Assembly (NCBI RefSeq): GCF_014841615.1
Contig: NZ_JACYUG010000015.1
Coordinates: 16,362-80,361 of the forward strand
DNA length: 64,000 nt
Reading direction: 5' to 3'
Source of the DNA: Sphingomonas sp. CFBP 8760
GTDB taxonomy: Bacteria; Pseudomonadota; Alphaproteobacteria; Sphingomonadales; Sphingomonadaceae
Positions 9,356-18,180 of the stretch are shown piece after piece. The notes below the pieces were generated by a model. The model ran no database searches and was not told the origin of the DNA. It saw only the letters and a list, made by a program, of their open reading frames with translations. How positions within the stretch are numbered: the first letter of the stretch is position 1; the number at the start of each line of letters is the position of its first letter. A program made the position numbers and the translations under genes.

Positions 9356-12300
9356 TCCTGCTGGCGGCGATGCTGGCCGCGCTGTCGCCGACACAGCCGC
9401 AGCCGCAGCCGCAACGGCTCGACGATTTCGATACCCTCGCCCCGTGGCAGGCATCGGCGTCCGATGGCGTCGATGCGCGCATCGGGGTGGCGGCGGGCGC
9501 CTTGCGGCTGGACTATGATTTCGGGCAGGTGTCGGGCTATGCCGTCGCGCGCCGGACGCTGCCGATCGAATGGCCGCCGCATTTCCTGATGACGGTGCGG
9601 GTACGGGGCACCGGTGGCGTCAACGACCTGCAGCTGAAGTTCACCGATGCTACCGGCACCAACGTCTGGTGGGTGCAGAAACGCAACTTCCGCCCCTCGG
9701 CGGCATGGCAGACGATCCGTATCCGTCCCCGCGACGTGGAGTTCGCCTGGGGGCCGGTGACCGACCGGACACTGCGGGCCACGCAGGCCATCGAACTGGT
9801 CGTGGTGCGGGGGCGTGACGGCGGCAAGGGCCGGATCGAGATGGACGACCTGACCTTCGAACGCCTGCCTGCCCCCGTGCCGCTGCCCCCCGCCCGCGCC
9901 AGCGACCCACGGGCGCTGGACGGTCGCCGCGATACGGCGGCGCGGCTGGCGCGACCGCTGACGATCGATTTCGGCGGCCGGCGGGAACTGGGCGGCCTGA
10001 TGCTGCACTGGGCGGCTGGCGGGTCGCCGCCGGCCTATGCGATCGAGACATCCGACGATGGCGCACGCTGGGCCGAACGCACCCGGGTGACGCGCGGTGA
10101 TGGCGGCAGCGACCCCGTCCGGCTGGCGGATACCGAGGCCCGCTATGTCCGCATCGTGCCCCTGCACGGCGCCCCGGCGCTGGAGGAGGTGGAGGTGATG
10201 CCGCTGGCCTGGGGGGCGACGCCCAATGCGATGATCGCCGCGCTGGCGGCAAAGGCACCACGCGGCAGCTATCCCCGTGGCTTTACCGAACAGACGTACT
10301 GGACGCTGGTCGCCGCGGACGGCGGCGCGGTAGCGGGCTTGATCGGCGAGGACGGCGCGATCGAGGTCGCCAAGGGCGGCTTCTCGGTCGAACCCTTCGT
10401 CATCGCCGATGGCCGCCGGTTCGGCTGGGCGGACGTGACGGCGCGGCAGCGGCTGGAGGACGGGTATCTGCCATTGCCGCATGTCGACTGGACCGGGCCG
10501 GGCTGGGCGCTGGATACCGCGCTGGTCGCGGATCAGGCCAGCCCGAGATTGCTGGCCCGCTGGCGGCTGACGAACACCGGCACCACGCCCCGCCACCTGC
10601 GGCTGGCGCTGGGCATCCGTCCGTTCCAGGTCAATCCTCCGGCGCAGTTTCTCAGCCAGCAGGGCGGCGTCAGTCCGATTTCGCGGATCGCATGGGATGG
10701 CACGGGGCTGGCGGTGACGAGCCCGCCCGCCATCGCCGGCGACCCCGCCGTCACGCGGATGCTCACGCCGTTGCGGCGTCCCGATACGGTCGGCGCCGTG
10801 CCGTTCGACACCGGCGCGCTGGTGCCGACGGCGGCGATCGCGGGCGGTGCCGTCGTCACCGATCCCGCGCTCCTCGCCACCGCGACGCTGGCGTGGGACG
10901 TGACGCTGGCACCGGGCGGCACGCTCGACGTGCCGATGGCGATCGGCGGCGATGCGCCTGCGGATTTCACCGCCGCGACCACCGCGACCGCCGATTACTG
11001 GCGCCGGATGCTCGGCACCGTCGCCATCAACGCGCCACCCGGACGGCAGGCGGTGGCGGATACGGTGAAGACCGCGCTGGCGCACGTGCTGATGAGCCGC
11101 GACGGGCCTGCGCTGAAGCCCGGCACCCGCTCCTACGATCGCAGCTGGATACGCGACGGGGCGATGATGGGAGATACGCTTCTCCGCCTCGGCCATCCCG
11201 CGCCGGTCCGCGCCTTCGCCGACTGGTACGGGACGAAGCTGTTCGCCAACGGCAAGGTGCCGTGTTGCGTCGATTCCCGTGGTCCCGATCCGGTGCCCGA
11301 GAATGACAGCCAGGGCGAATACATCCATCTGCTGACGCAGTTGTATCGCTACACCGGCGATCGCGCCGCCCTGTCCCGCGACTGGCCGAAACTGGATGCC
11401 GCCCGCCGTTATATGGAGGGGCAGCGCCAGTCCGAACGGACGCCGGCTAATCTGACGCCCGCGCGGCGGATGCGGTACGGCCTGATGCCGCCGTCGATCA
11501 GCCACGAGGGATATTCGGCGCAGGCGCAATACAGCCTGTGGGACGATTTCTGGGCGCTCGCCGGTTACAAGGACGCGGCGGCAGCGGCGACCGCGCTCGC
11601 CCGGCCCGAAGCGCCGACGATCGCCGCGCAGCGTGACGAATTCGCCACCGATCTTCACGCCGCGATTGCCGCATCGGTGAAGCATTTCGGCATCGACTTC
11701 ATTCCCGGCGCCACCAGCATGGGCGATTTCGATGCGACATCGACAACGATGGCGCTAGATCCCGCGGGGGAGTCCAGGCGGCTGGACCGGACGCTGCTGG
11801 CCAACACCTTCGCCCGCCAATATGCCCGTGTGATGGCGCGGACCAGGCCGGGTGCCGACTGGTCGGACTATACGCCCTACGAACTGCGCAACGTATCCGC
11901 GCTCATCCGGCTCGGTCAGGCGGCACGGGCCGACGATCTGCTCGTCGCCTATATGGCCGATCGGCGGCCGGCGGCGTGGAACGGCTGGGCGGAGGTGGTC
12001 GGGCGGTTACCGCGCGAGATCCGCTTCATCGGCGACATGCCGCATGCCTGGGTCGCATCGGATTTCATCCGTGCCGCGCTCGACGTGTTCGCCTATGATC
12101 GCGGCGACGACGGCGTCGTGGTGCTGGGCGGCGGCCTGACGACGGCATGGCTGACCGGGAAGGGCGCGGCGATCCGGGGGCTGCGCACCCGTTATGGCGG
12201 TGTCGACCTTGCCGCGCAGCAAGAGAACGGGGCGCTGGTCTACGACATCGGTGGCGATGCCGCGCCGCCGGGGGGCTTCGCGGTCGCATGGCCGCTGACG

Positions 12301-12411
12301 GGGAGGCCGGGCACCGCGCTGGTCGACGGGCGTCCGGTGACGCCGATCGGGGGATCGCTGCCGCTCCCCCGCCTGCCGGCGCATATCGTTTGGCAGGCGG
12401 CGCGTGACTGA
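9343..12411 (+). CDS. Large discoidin-domain, (alpha/alpha)6-type glycosidase-like protein
   Basis: 1,022-residue secreted protein with no function I can name. It has a signal peptide (about 1-20) and a Pro-Gln repeat. A beta-sandwich that resembles a carbohydrate-binding module follows (about 25-170), then an F5/8 discoidin-like sandwich (about 185-290), another beta-rich region (about 300-600), and a helical six-hairpin-type domain (about 610-960). The helical domain contains SYDRSWIRDGAMM, the aromatic-Arg-Asp signature seen in many (alpha/alpha)6 glycosidases. The ATG at 9343 lies inside the end of the GH144-like gene and gives a sensible signal peptide. Co-translation with that gene suggests it acts on the same polysaccharide, as a debranching or accessory hydrolase. 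The glycoside hydrolase family was not assignable by eye. Confidence 0.8.
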   Translation: MAVVILLAAMLAALSPTQPQPQPQRLDDFDTLAPWQASASDGVDARIGVAAGALRLDYDFGQVSGYAVARRTLPIEWPPHFLMTVRVRGTGGVNDLQLKFTDATGTNVWWVQKRNFRPSAAWQTIRIRPRDVEFAWGPVTDRTLRATQAIELVVVRGRDGGKGRIEMDDLTFERLPAPVPLPPARASDPRALDGRRDTAARLARPLTIDFGGRRELGGLMLHWAAGGSPPAYAIETSDDGARWAERTRVTRGDGGSDPVRLADTEARYVRIVPLHGAPALEEVEVMPLAWGATPNAMIAALAAKAPRGSYPRGFTEQTYWTLVAADGGAVAGLIGEDGAIEVAKGGFSVEPFVIADGRRFGWADVTARQRLEDGYLPLPHVDWTGPGWALDTALVADQASPRLLARWRLTNTGTTPRHLRLALGIRPFQVNPPAQFLSQQGGVSPISRIAWDGTGLAVTSPPAIAGDPAVTRMLTPLRRPDTVGAVPFDTGALVPTAAIAGGAVVTDPALLATATLAWDVTLAPGGTLDVPMAIGGDAPADFTAATTATADYWRRMLGTVAINAPPGRQAVADTVKTALAHVLMSRDGPALKPGTRSYDRSWIRDGAMMGDTLLRLGHPAPVRAFADWYGTKLFANGKVPCCVDSRGPDPVPENDSQGEYIHLLTQLYRYTGDRAALSRDWPKLDAARRYMEGQRQSERTPANLTPARRMRYGLMPPSISHEGYSAQAQYSLWDDFWALAGYKDAAAAATALARPEAPTIAAQRDEFATDLHAAIAASVKHFGIDFIPGATSMGDFDATSTTMALDPAGESRRLDRTLLANTFARQYARVMARTRPGADWSDYTPYELRNVSALIRLGQAARADDLLVAYMADRRPAAWNGWAEVVGRLPREIRFIGDMPHAWVASDFIRAALDVFAYDRGDDGVVVLGGGLTTAWLTGKGAAIRGLRTRYGGVDLAAQQENGALVYDIGGDAAPPGGFAVAWPLTGRPGTALVDGRPVTPIGGSLPLPRLPAHIVWQAARD

Positions 12412-12661
12412 CGTCGTCCGCGGCGGGTATCCACGGCTTCGAAGGCACCCCCACCGACCCCGCAGCCATCGCGCCCTCAGGCCAAGGGGCACCTCGCCAC
12501 GCCCCCCATTCAGCTGCACGACGTAGATGAACCCGATCGTCGCCACCATGCGACGGCCCCTCGTCACGCTCCACGCCATGGTCGAAAACCGCACCGGTTA
12601 TCGCAGTGCCTGAACACGGTTGCGCGATAGCTGCTCGGGACGAACGGCGTGTGCGGGTCGT

Positions 12662-13387
12662 CTACCGCTCGCCACCGATCGCGGCGCGGGTGCGGGCGGT
12701 CGCCCACCACCAGCCCAGCGCCCATAGCGTACCGAAACTCCACCCGGCCAGCACGTCCGACGGCCAGTGGACGCCCAGATATACGCGGCTGGTGCCGATC
12801 GCCCCGGTCAGCAGCACCGCCGCCCCGAACAGATAGCGCCGCGCCGCCCGTTCCGGCACCACTTGCGAGGCGAGCGCCGCGAGCGTCAGGTACACCACCG
12901 CGCTGCCCGCGGCATGGCCGCTGGGAAAGCTGGCATTGTGGACCGGCACCAGATGCTCGACCAGATCGGGCCGCGCGCGTGCGACGATGCGCTTGATGAT
13001 CTCCACCATCTGACCGCCCGACCAGCTCGCCGCCGCCAGCATCAGCGCGGTCAGCCACAGCCGCTGCGCCAGCAGGAACCCCGCCACCAGCACCACCACC
13101 AGCGTCAGCACGGTCCCGCCGCCCAGCGCGGTCAGGTCCACCGCCACGCGCGGCAGCCAGCGCGGCCCGCCCCAGGCGCGCAGGCCCTCGACGATCGCGC
13201 GATCGGGCGCGAACGGCAGCCGCGCGACCAGCCAGCCGAGCAGCAGCACCGCCAGCGCGGCGATCGCCAGCAGGGCCAGCCCGGCCAGCGGGCGGGGCAG
13301 GGGGCGGACGGGGTCCGGGGCGGTATCGGCCATGGCAGGTACGGTCATCGCCGTGCCCTGCCAGAAAGCGTCGTCGCGATCCAACAT
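12662..13387 (-). CDS. PAP2-family membrane phosphatase
   Basis: 241-residue integral membrane acid phosphatase of the PAP2 superfamily, which dephosphorylates lipid phosphates such as undecaprenyl pyrophosphate or phosphatidate. All three catalytic motifs are present: KRIVARARPD (K-x6-RP), PSGHA, and SRVYLGVHWPSD (SR-x5-H-x3-D). About six hydrophobic segments are seen. It is convergent with the preceding glycosidase gene and divergent from mmsA. The lipid substrate cannot be told from sequence. The 250 bases between this gene and the upstream glycosidase hold no convincing gene or terminator. Confidence 0.9.
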   Translation of the reverse strand: MLDRDDAFWQGTAMTVPAMADTAPDPVRPLPRPLAGLALLAIAALAVLLLGWLVARLPFAPDRAIVEGLRAWGGPRWLPRVAVDLTALGGGTVLTLVVVLVAGFLLAQRLWLTALMLAAASWSGGQMVEIIKRIVARARPDLVEHLVPVHNASFPSGHAAGSAVVYLTLAALASQVVPERAARRYLFGAAVLLTGAIGTSRVYLGVHWPSDVLAGWSFGTLWALGWWWATARTRAAIGGER

Positions 13388-13467
13388 CGTCCTGCCCCGC
13401 GTGCGGTAACTTACCCCTTGCCACCACGGGCGCGGCGGGCGAGATCACCGGCCATAGGAGAGAATAG

Positions 13468-15000
13468 ATGCGCAACATCGATCACGTGATCGCTGGCGGC
13501 GGGGCGACGACACGCGCCCGCACCGGTGATGTCTACGACCCGAACACGGGCGAGGTGCAGGCATCCGTCGCGCTGGGCACCGTCGCCGATCTCGACCGCG
13601 CGGTCGCCGCCGCGCTGGCCGCGCAACCCGGCTGGGCCGCCACCAATCCGCAGCGCCGCGCGCGCGTGATGTTCCGGTTCAAGGAGCTGGTCGAACGCGA
13701 GATGGACGCGCTCGCCCACCTGCTGTCGTCCGAACACGGCAAGGTGATCGCCGACAGCAAGGGCGATATCCAGCGCGGGCTGGAGGTGATCGAGTTCTGC
13801 TGCGGCATCCCGCACGTGCTGAAGGGCGAATATACGCAAGGGGCCGGCCCCGGCATCGACGTCTATTCGATGCGCCAGCCGCTGGGCATCGGCGCGGGGA
13901 TCACCCCGTTCAACTTCCCCGGCATGATCCCGATGTGGATGTTCGGCGTCGCGATCGCGACCGGCAACGCCTTCATCCTGAAACCGTCGGAGCGCGATCC
14001 TTCGGTGCCGGTGCGCCTCGCCGAACTGATGCTGGAGGCCGGTGCGCCGGAAGGTATCCTCCAAGTGGTGCACGGCGACAAGGAGATGGTCGACGCGATC
14101 CTCGATCATCCCGCCATCGCCGCGGTCAGCTTCGTCGGCTCGTCCGACATCGCGCATTACGTCTATCGCCGCGGGGTCGAGGCGGGCAAGCGCGTGCAGG
14201 CGATGGGCGGCGCCAAGAACCACGGCATCGTCATGCCCGACGCCGATCTGGATCAGGTCGTCGCCGATCTGGCCGGGGCCGCGTTCGGCTCGGCCGGGGA
14301 ACGGTGCATGGCGCTGCCGGTGGTGGTGCCGGTCGGCGAGAAGACCGCCGATGCCCTGCGCGAGAAACTGATCCCCGCGATCGACGCGCTGCGCGTCGGC
14401 GTGTCGACCGATGCGCAGGCGCATTACGGCCCGGTGGTGAACGCGGCGCACAAGGCCCGCATCGAGCAATGGATCCAGACCGGCGTCGACGAAGGCGCGG
14501 AACTGGTCGTCGACGGGCGCGGCTTCGCGTTGCAGGGGCATGAGCGCGGCTTCTTCATCGGCCCCAGCCTGTTCGACCGGGTGACGCCCGACATGAGCGC
14601 GTACAGGGAGGAAATCTTCGGCCCCGTCCTCCAGATCGTCCGCGCCCCCGATTTCGAGACGGCGGTGCGCCTGCCGAGCGAGCATCAGTATGGCAACGGC
14701 GTCGCGATCTTCACCCGCAACGGCCATGCCGCGCGCGAATTCGCCGCGCGCGTCAATGTCGGCATGGTCGGGATCAACGTGCCGATCCCGGTGCCGGTCG
14801 CCTATCACAGCTTCGGCGGCTGGAAACGATCCGCGTTCGGCGACACCAACCAGCACGGCATGGAAGGCGTGAAGTTCTGGACCAAGGTGAAGACGATCAC
14901 GCAACGCTGGCCCGACGGCACGGCCGAATTGCCACGCGGCAGCGAGGACGGCGGACCCTCGCGCGTGCAGGACGCGTTCGTCATTCCGACGATGGGCTGA
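13468..15000 (+). CDS. mmsA: Methylmalonate-semialdehyde dehydrogenase (CoA-acylating)
   Basis: 510-residue NAD-dependent enzyme that converts methylmalonate semialdehyde to propionyl-CoA and malonate semialdehyde to acetyl-CoA in valine (and myo-inositol) catabolism. The aldehyde dehydrogenase fold is recognisable from ITPFNFPGMIPMWMF, VSFVGSS and the catalytic cysteine at residue 280 in GSAGERCMAL. The near-constant MMSDH motif QAMGGAKNH precedes it. AGGAG lies just upstream of ATG 13468. It is the first gene of a five-gene operon with acyl-CoA dehydrogenase 5 bases downstream. The valine operon context favours the branched-chain role over inositol. Confidence 0.96.
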   Translation: MRNIDHVIAGGGATTRARTGDVYDPNTGEVQASVALGTVADLDRAVAAALAAQPGWAATNPQRRARVMFRFKELVEREMDALAHLLSSEHGKVIADSKGDIQRGLEVIEFCCGIPHVLKGEYTQGAGPGIDVYSMRQPLGIGAGITPFNFPGMIPMWMFGVAIATGNAFILKPSERDPSVPVRLAELMLEAGAPEGILQVVHGDKEMVDAILDHPAIAAVSFVGSSDIAHYVYRRGVEAGKRVQAMGGAKNHGIVMPDADLDQVVADLAGAAFGSAGERCMALPVVVPVGEKTADALREKLIPAIDALRVGVSTDAQAHYGPVVNAAHKARIEQWIQTGVDEGAELVVDGRGFALQGHERGFFIGPSLFDRVTPDMSAYREEIFGPVLQIVRAPDFETAVRLPSEHQYGNGVAIFTRNGHAAREFAARVNVGMVGINVPIPVPVAYHSFGGWKRSAFGDTNQHGMEGVKFWTKVKTITQRWPDGTAELPRGSEDGGPSRVQDAFVIPTMG

Positions 15001-15005
15001 AGGCG

Positions 15006-16148
15006 ATGATGAACCAGTTCGACCTGACCGACGACCAGCGCGAGATTCAGGATCTCGCGCGCCGCTTCACCGCCGATCGCATCACGCCCCACGCGGCGGA
15101 ATGGGACGAGCAGCACATCTTCCCGCGCGACACGATCAAGGCGGCGGCCGAACTCGGCTTCGCGGCGATCTACGTGTCCGAGGAATCGGGCGGCATCGCG
15201 CTCGGCCGGCTGGAAGCGGCGCTCATCATGGAGGCGATGGCCTATGGCTGTCCCTCCACATCCGCGTTCATCTCGATCCACAACATGGCGGCGTGGATGA
15301 TCGACCGGTTCGGGTCGCAGACGGTGAAGGACAAGTACCTGCCCGATCTGGTCACGATGGACCGGCTGGCCAGCTATTGCCTGACCGAACCCGGCTCGGG
15401 TTCCGACGCCTCGGCGCTCAAGACCCGCGCCGTCCGCGACGGGGACGACTGGATCGTCACCGGCTCCAAGCAGTTCATCTCCGGCGCGGGCGAGAACGAG
15501 GTCTACGTCACCATGGTCCGCACCGGTGAGGAGGGGCCGAAGGGCATCTCCGCGCTGGTGATCGAGAAGGACATGCCCGGCGTGTCGTTCGGCGCCAACG
15601 AACGCAAGCTCGGCTGGCATTCGCAGCCCACCCGGCAGGTGACGTTCGACGGCGTGCGCGTGCCGGCCGAGAATCTGGTCGGCGAACTGGGCGAGGGGTT
15701 CCGCATCGCGATGACCGGGCTGGACGGCGGCCGGCTCAACATCGGCGCCTGTTCGCTGGGTGGCGCGCAACGCTGCCTCGACGAGGCGATCGGCTATACC
15801 CGCGACCGCCAACAGTTCGGCAAGGCGATCGCCGAGTTCCAGAACACGCAGTTCACGCTGGCCGACATGGCGACCGAGCTGGAGGCGGCGCGCGCGCTCC
15901 TCTACATGGCGGCGGGCAAGGTGACCGCGAACGCGCCCGACAAGACCCGCTTCGCCGCGATGGCCAAGCGGCTCGCCACCGACACCGGCTCGGCGGTCGC
16001 CGACCGCGCGTTGCAGTTGCATGGCGGCTATGGCTATCTGATGGACTATCCGATCGAACGCTTCTGGCGCGACCTGCGCGTCCATTCGATCCTGGAGGGC
16101 ACCAATCAGGTGATGCGCATGATCGTCGGCCGGGACCTGACGAAGTGA
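15006..16148 (+). CDS. Isobutyryl-CoA dehydrogenase-like acyl-CoA dehydrogenase
   Basis: 380-residue FAD enzyme that introduces the 2,3 double bond into short branched acyl-CoAs, here probably isobutyryl-CoA to methacrylyl-CoA. Family signatures present are CLTEPGSGSDA, TGSKQFISGAGE, and the C-terminal LQLHGGYGYLMDYPIERFWRD. The catalytic glutamate is in SILEGTNQVMR. Two ATGs at 15006 and 15009 are both possible. It lies 5 bases after mmsA and is clearly in the same transcript. The exact acyl chain preference is inferred from the operon rather than from the sequence. Confidence 0.93.
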   Translation: MMNQFDLTDDQREIQDLARRFTADRITPHAAEWDEQHIFPRDTIKAAAELGFAAIYVSEESGGIALGRLEAALIMEAMAYGCPSTSAFISIHNMAAWMIDRFGSQTVKDKYLPDLVTMDRLASYCLTEPGSGSDASALKTRAVRDGDDWIVTGSKQFISGAGENEVYVTMVRTGEEGPKGISALVIEKDMPGVSFGANERKLGWHSQPTRQVTFDGVRVPAENLVGELGEGFRIAMTGLDGGRLNIGACSLGGAQRCLDEAIGYTRDRQQFGKAIAEFQNTQFTLADMATELEAARALLYMAAGKVTANAPDKTRFAAMAKRLATDTGSAVADRALQLHGGYGYLMDYPIERFWRDLRVHSILEGTNQVMRMIVGRDLTK

Positions 16149-16192
16149 GGCCGCGCTTCCCGCGAAGCGGTCTCACCCCTTCTTCTCTGCGT

Positions 16193-16244
16193 CCTCTGCG
16201 CCTCTGCGCGCCAAAAGTTCTTGGTTCGCGCAGAGGCGCAGAGG
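16193..16244. repeat. Intergenic long hairpin, 18-bp perfect stem
   Basis: CCTCTGCGCCTCTGCGCG (16193-16210) is perfectly complementary to 16227-16244. Its 16-base loop can add a further CCAA/TTGG stem. It sits between two valine-catabolism genes, with a smaller 6-bp hairpin at 16154-16169 just upstream. No T-run follows, so it is more likely a mobile palindrome or an RNA-stability element than an intrinsic terminator. Confidence 0.85.
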
Positions 16245-16266
16245 AAGCGGAGGGGGTTCGCCCGGA

Positions 16267-17322
16267 ATGTCTGTCATGACCGAACAACTGATCGTCAGCG
16301 TTGATGGGCCTGTCGGCCGCATCAGCCTGAACCGGCCCAAGGCGCTCCACGCGCTGACGGCGGCGATGTGCGACGGCATCCTCGATGCGCTGGAGGCATG
16401 GCGCGGCGACGACGGCATCCGCGCCGTCATCCTCGACCATGCGGCGGGCACGCGCGGGTTCTGCGCGGGCGGCGACATCCGGATGCTGGCGGAAAGCGGC
16501 GCGGGCGACGGCGAGGCGGCGCGGCGGTTCTTCGCCACCGAATACCGGATGAACCACCGGCTGTTCACCTATGCGAAGCCGATCGTTGCGGTGATGGACG
16601 GGATCACGATGGGCGGCGGGGTCGGCGTGTCGCTGCCCTGCCGCTACCGGATCGCGACCGAGAACACGAAGTTCGCGATGCCCGAAACCGGGATCGGCCT
16701 GTTCCCCGATGTCGGCGCGGGCTGGTACCTGTCGCGCCTGCCCGGCCGCATCGGGCAATATCTGGCGCTGACCGGCCAGCGGCTGGACGGCGGCGAGGCG
16801 CACGCTCTTGGCCTCGCCACCCATTACCTCCCCGCCGACCGGGTGGAGGAGGCCAAGGCCCGCATCCTCGCCGATCCGGCCGCGATCGACACCGTGCTGG
16901 ACGACCTGTCCACGCCGCCGCCCGCGGGCCGCATCCTCGCCGATCGCGCCACGATCGACCGGCTGTTCGCCGCCGACACGCTGGAGGATATCCTGGCCGC
17001 ACTGGCGGCGGACGGCGGCGAATGGGCCACCCGCCAACGCGCCACGCTCGACACCAAGTCGCCGCAGGCGATGAAGGTGTCGCTGCGCCTGCTGAAGGAC
17101 GGGGCCGGCATGGCCAGCTTCGCCGACGAGATGGCGCACGAATATGCCGTCGCCACCCGCGTCGTGCAGCGCCACGACTTTGCCGAGGGCGTGCGCGCAG
17201 TGATCGTCGACAAGGACAACGCCCCCCGCTGGAACCCCGCCACCCCGGACGGCGTCAGCGATCACGTGATCGACCAGATCTTTGCCCCCCTGCCGCCGGC
17301 AGAGGCGTGGACCCCGGAATAG
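16267..17322 (+). CDS. 3-Hydroxyisobutyryl-CoA hydrolase / enoyl-CoA hydratase family
   Basis: 351-residue crotonase-fold enzyme. Its length and the segments GFCAGGDIRMLAE, GGGVGVSLPCRYRIATE and AMPETGIGLFPDVG match the 3-hydroxyisobutyryl-CoA hydrolase branch, which frees 3-hydroxyisobutyrate from CoA in valine degradation. Simple enoyl-CoA hydratases are about 260 residues, like the next gene. The start at 16267 is used; an in-frame ATG at 16276 is equally possible. A 12-base gap separates it from the next crotonase gene. Having both crotonases side by side fits the hydration-then-hydrolysis steps after isobutyryl-CoA dehydrogenation. Confidence 0.88.
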   Translation: MSVMTEQLIVSVDGPVGRISLNRPKALHALTAAMCDGILDALEAWRGDDGIRAVILDHAAGTRGFCAGGDIRMLAESGAGDGEAARRFFATEYRMNHRLFTYAKPIVAVMDGITMGGGVGVSLPCRYRIATENTKFAMPETGIGLFPDVGAGWYLSRLPGRIGQYLALTGQRLDGGEAHALGLATHYLPADRVEEAKARILADPAAIDTVLDDLSTPPPAGRILADRATIDRLFAADTLEDILAALAADGGEWATRQRATLDTKSPQAMKVSLRLLKDGAGMASFADEMAHEYAVATRVVQRHDFAEGVRAVIVDKDNAPRWNPATPDGVSDHVIDQIFAPLPPAEAWTPE

Positions 17323-17334
17323 AGGAAATACCGC

Positions 17335-18111
17335 ATGGCCGACTACGAAACCCTGATCGTCGAACGGCGCGACCGCGTCACGCTCGTCACGCTCAACCGG
17401 CCGCAGGCGCTCAACGCGCTGAACGCGCAGGTGCTGGACGATCTGTTGAGCGTGATGGCCGCGCTCGATGCCGACCCGTCGCAGGGCTGCGCGGTCATCA
17501 CCGGGTCGCCCAAGGCGTTCGCGGCCGGCGCCGACATCAAGGAGATGCAGGCCCAGGGCTTCGCCGACATGTACGGCCATGATTTCTTCGCCGGCTGGGA
17601 CCGGTTCACCCGCACGCGCAAGCCGGTGATCGCGGCGGTGGCGGGCTATGCGCTGGGCGGCGGCTGCGAGCTGGCGATGATGTGCGACTTCATCCTGGCC
17701 GCCGACACCGCGAAGTTCGGTCAGCCGGAAATCAAGCTCGCCGTCTCCCCCGGCATGGGCGGGTCGCAGCGGCTGGCCCGCGCGGTCGGCAAGGCGAAGG
17801 CGATGGAGATGTGCCTGACCGGCCGGATGATGGACGCCGACGAGGCGGAACGCGCCGGGCTGGTCAGCCGCGTGATCCCCGCCGCCGATCTGGTCGAGGA
17901 GGCGGTGAAGACCGCCGCCGCCATCGCCGCCATGGCCCCGCTCGCGGTGCTGGCGAACAAGGAGATGGTCAACATGGCGTTCGAAACCGGGCTGGCGGCG
18001 GGCGTGCAGTTCGAACGTCGCCTGTTCCACGGCCTGTTCGGCACCGCCGACCAGAGCGAGGGCATGGCCGCCTTTGTCGAGAAGCGCGCCGGTGCGTGGA
18101 CGGGGAAATAG
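17335..18111 (+). CDS. Enoyl-CoA hydratase
   Basis: 258-residue crotonase that hydrates enoyl-CoA, here probably methacrylyl-CoA to 3-hydroxyisobutyryl-CoA. Oxyanion-hole segments are [10 protein letters not shown] and [15 protein letters not shown]. The first catalytic glutamate lies in GGCELAMM and the second region in [20 protein letters not shown], where the usual GVIPG is AVSPG. The ATG at 17335 is preceded by GAGGAAA. It is followed 69 bases later by mmsB. The gap contains only a possible 13-codon frame that I do not consider a gene. Confidence 0.93.
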   Translation: MADYETLIVERRDRVTLVTLNRPQALNALNAQVLDDLLSVMAALDADPSQGCAVITGSPKAFAAGADIKEMQAQGFADMYGHDFFAGWDRFTRTRKPVIAAVAGYALGGGCELAMMCDFILAADTAKFGQPEIKLAVSPGMGGSQRLARAVGKAKAMEMCLTGRMMDADEAERAGLVSRVIPAADLVEEAVKTAAAIAAMAPLAVLANKEMVNMAFETGLAAGVQFERRLFHGLFGTADQSEGMAAFVEKRAGAWTGK

Positions 18112-18180
18112 CACGCGATGATCTGGCCGGCCTTCGTGCTGGCTGCGCCGGGACCATAAGAACAGGAAGAGGATGAACTG

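Noticed and set aside
4373..9454. A 1,693-codon open frame on the minus strand across the TonB receptor and GH144-like genes
   Set aside because: It is an antisense shadow of very GC-rich coding DNA. It is rich in Arg/Ala/Gly/Asp with no domains, and it lies over two well-supported genes on the other strand.
12412..12661. Minus-strand frame with a hydrophobic start (VATIGFIYVVQ) in the gap after the large glycosidase
   Set aside because: It runs on as an antisense shadow of the glycosidase gene and has no ribosome-binding site or family resemblance.
13481..13494. CGATCACGTGATCG palindromes, here inside mmsA and again near 17262-17275
   Set aside because: Both lie within coding sequence and encode DHVI in each case. 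The shared codons explain the match better than a regulatory site.
18118..18159. A 13-codon frame between the enoyl-CoA hydratase and mmsB genes
   Set aside because: It has no ribosome-binding site of its own and is too short to judge. A leader peptide is conceivable but unsupported.
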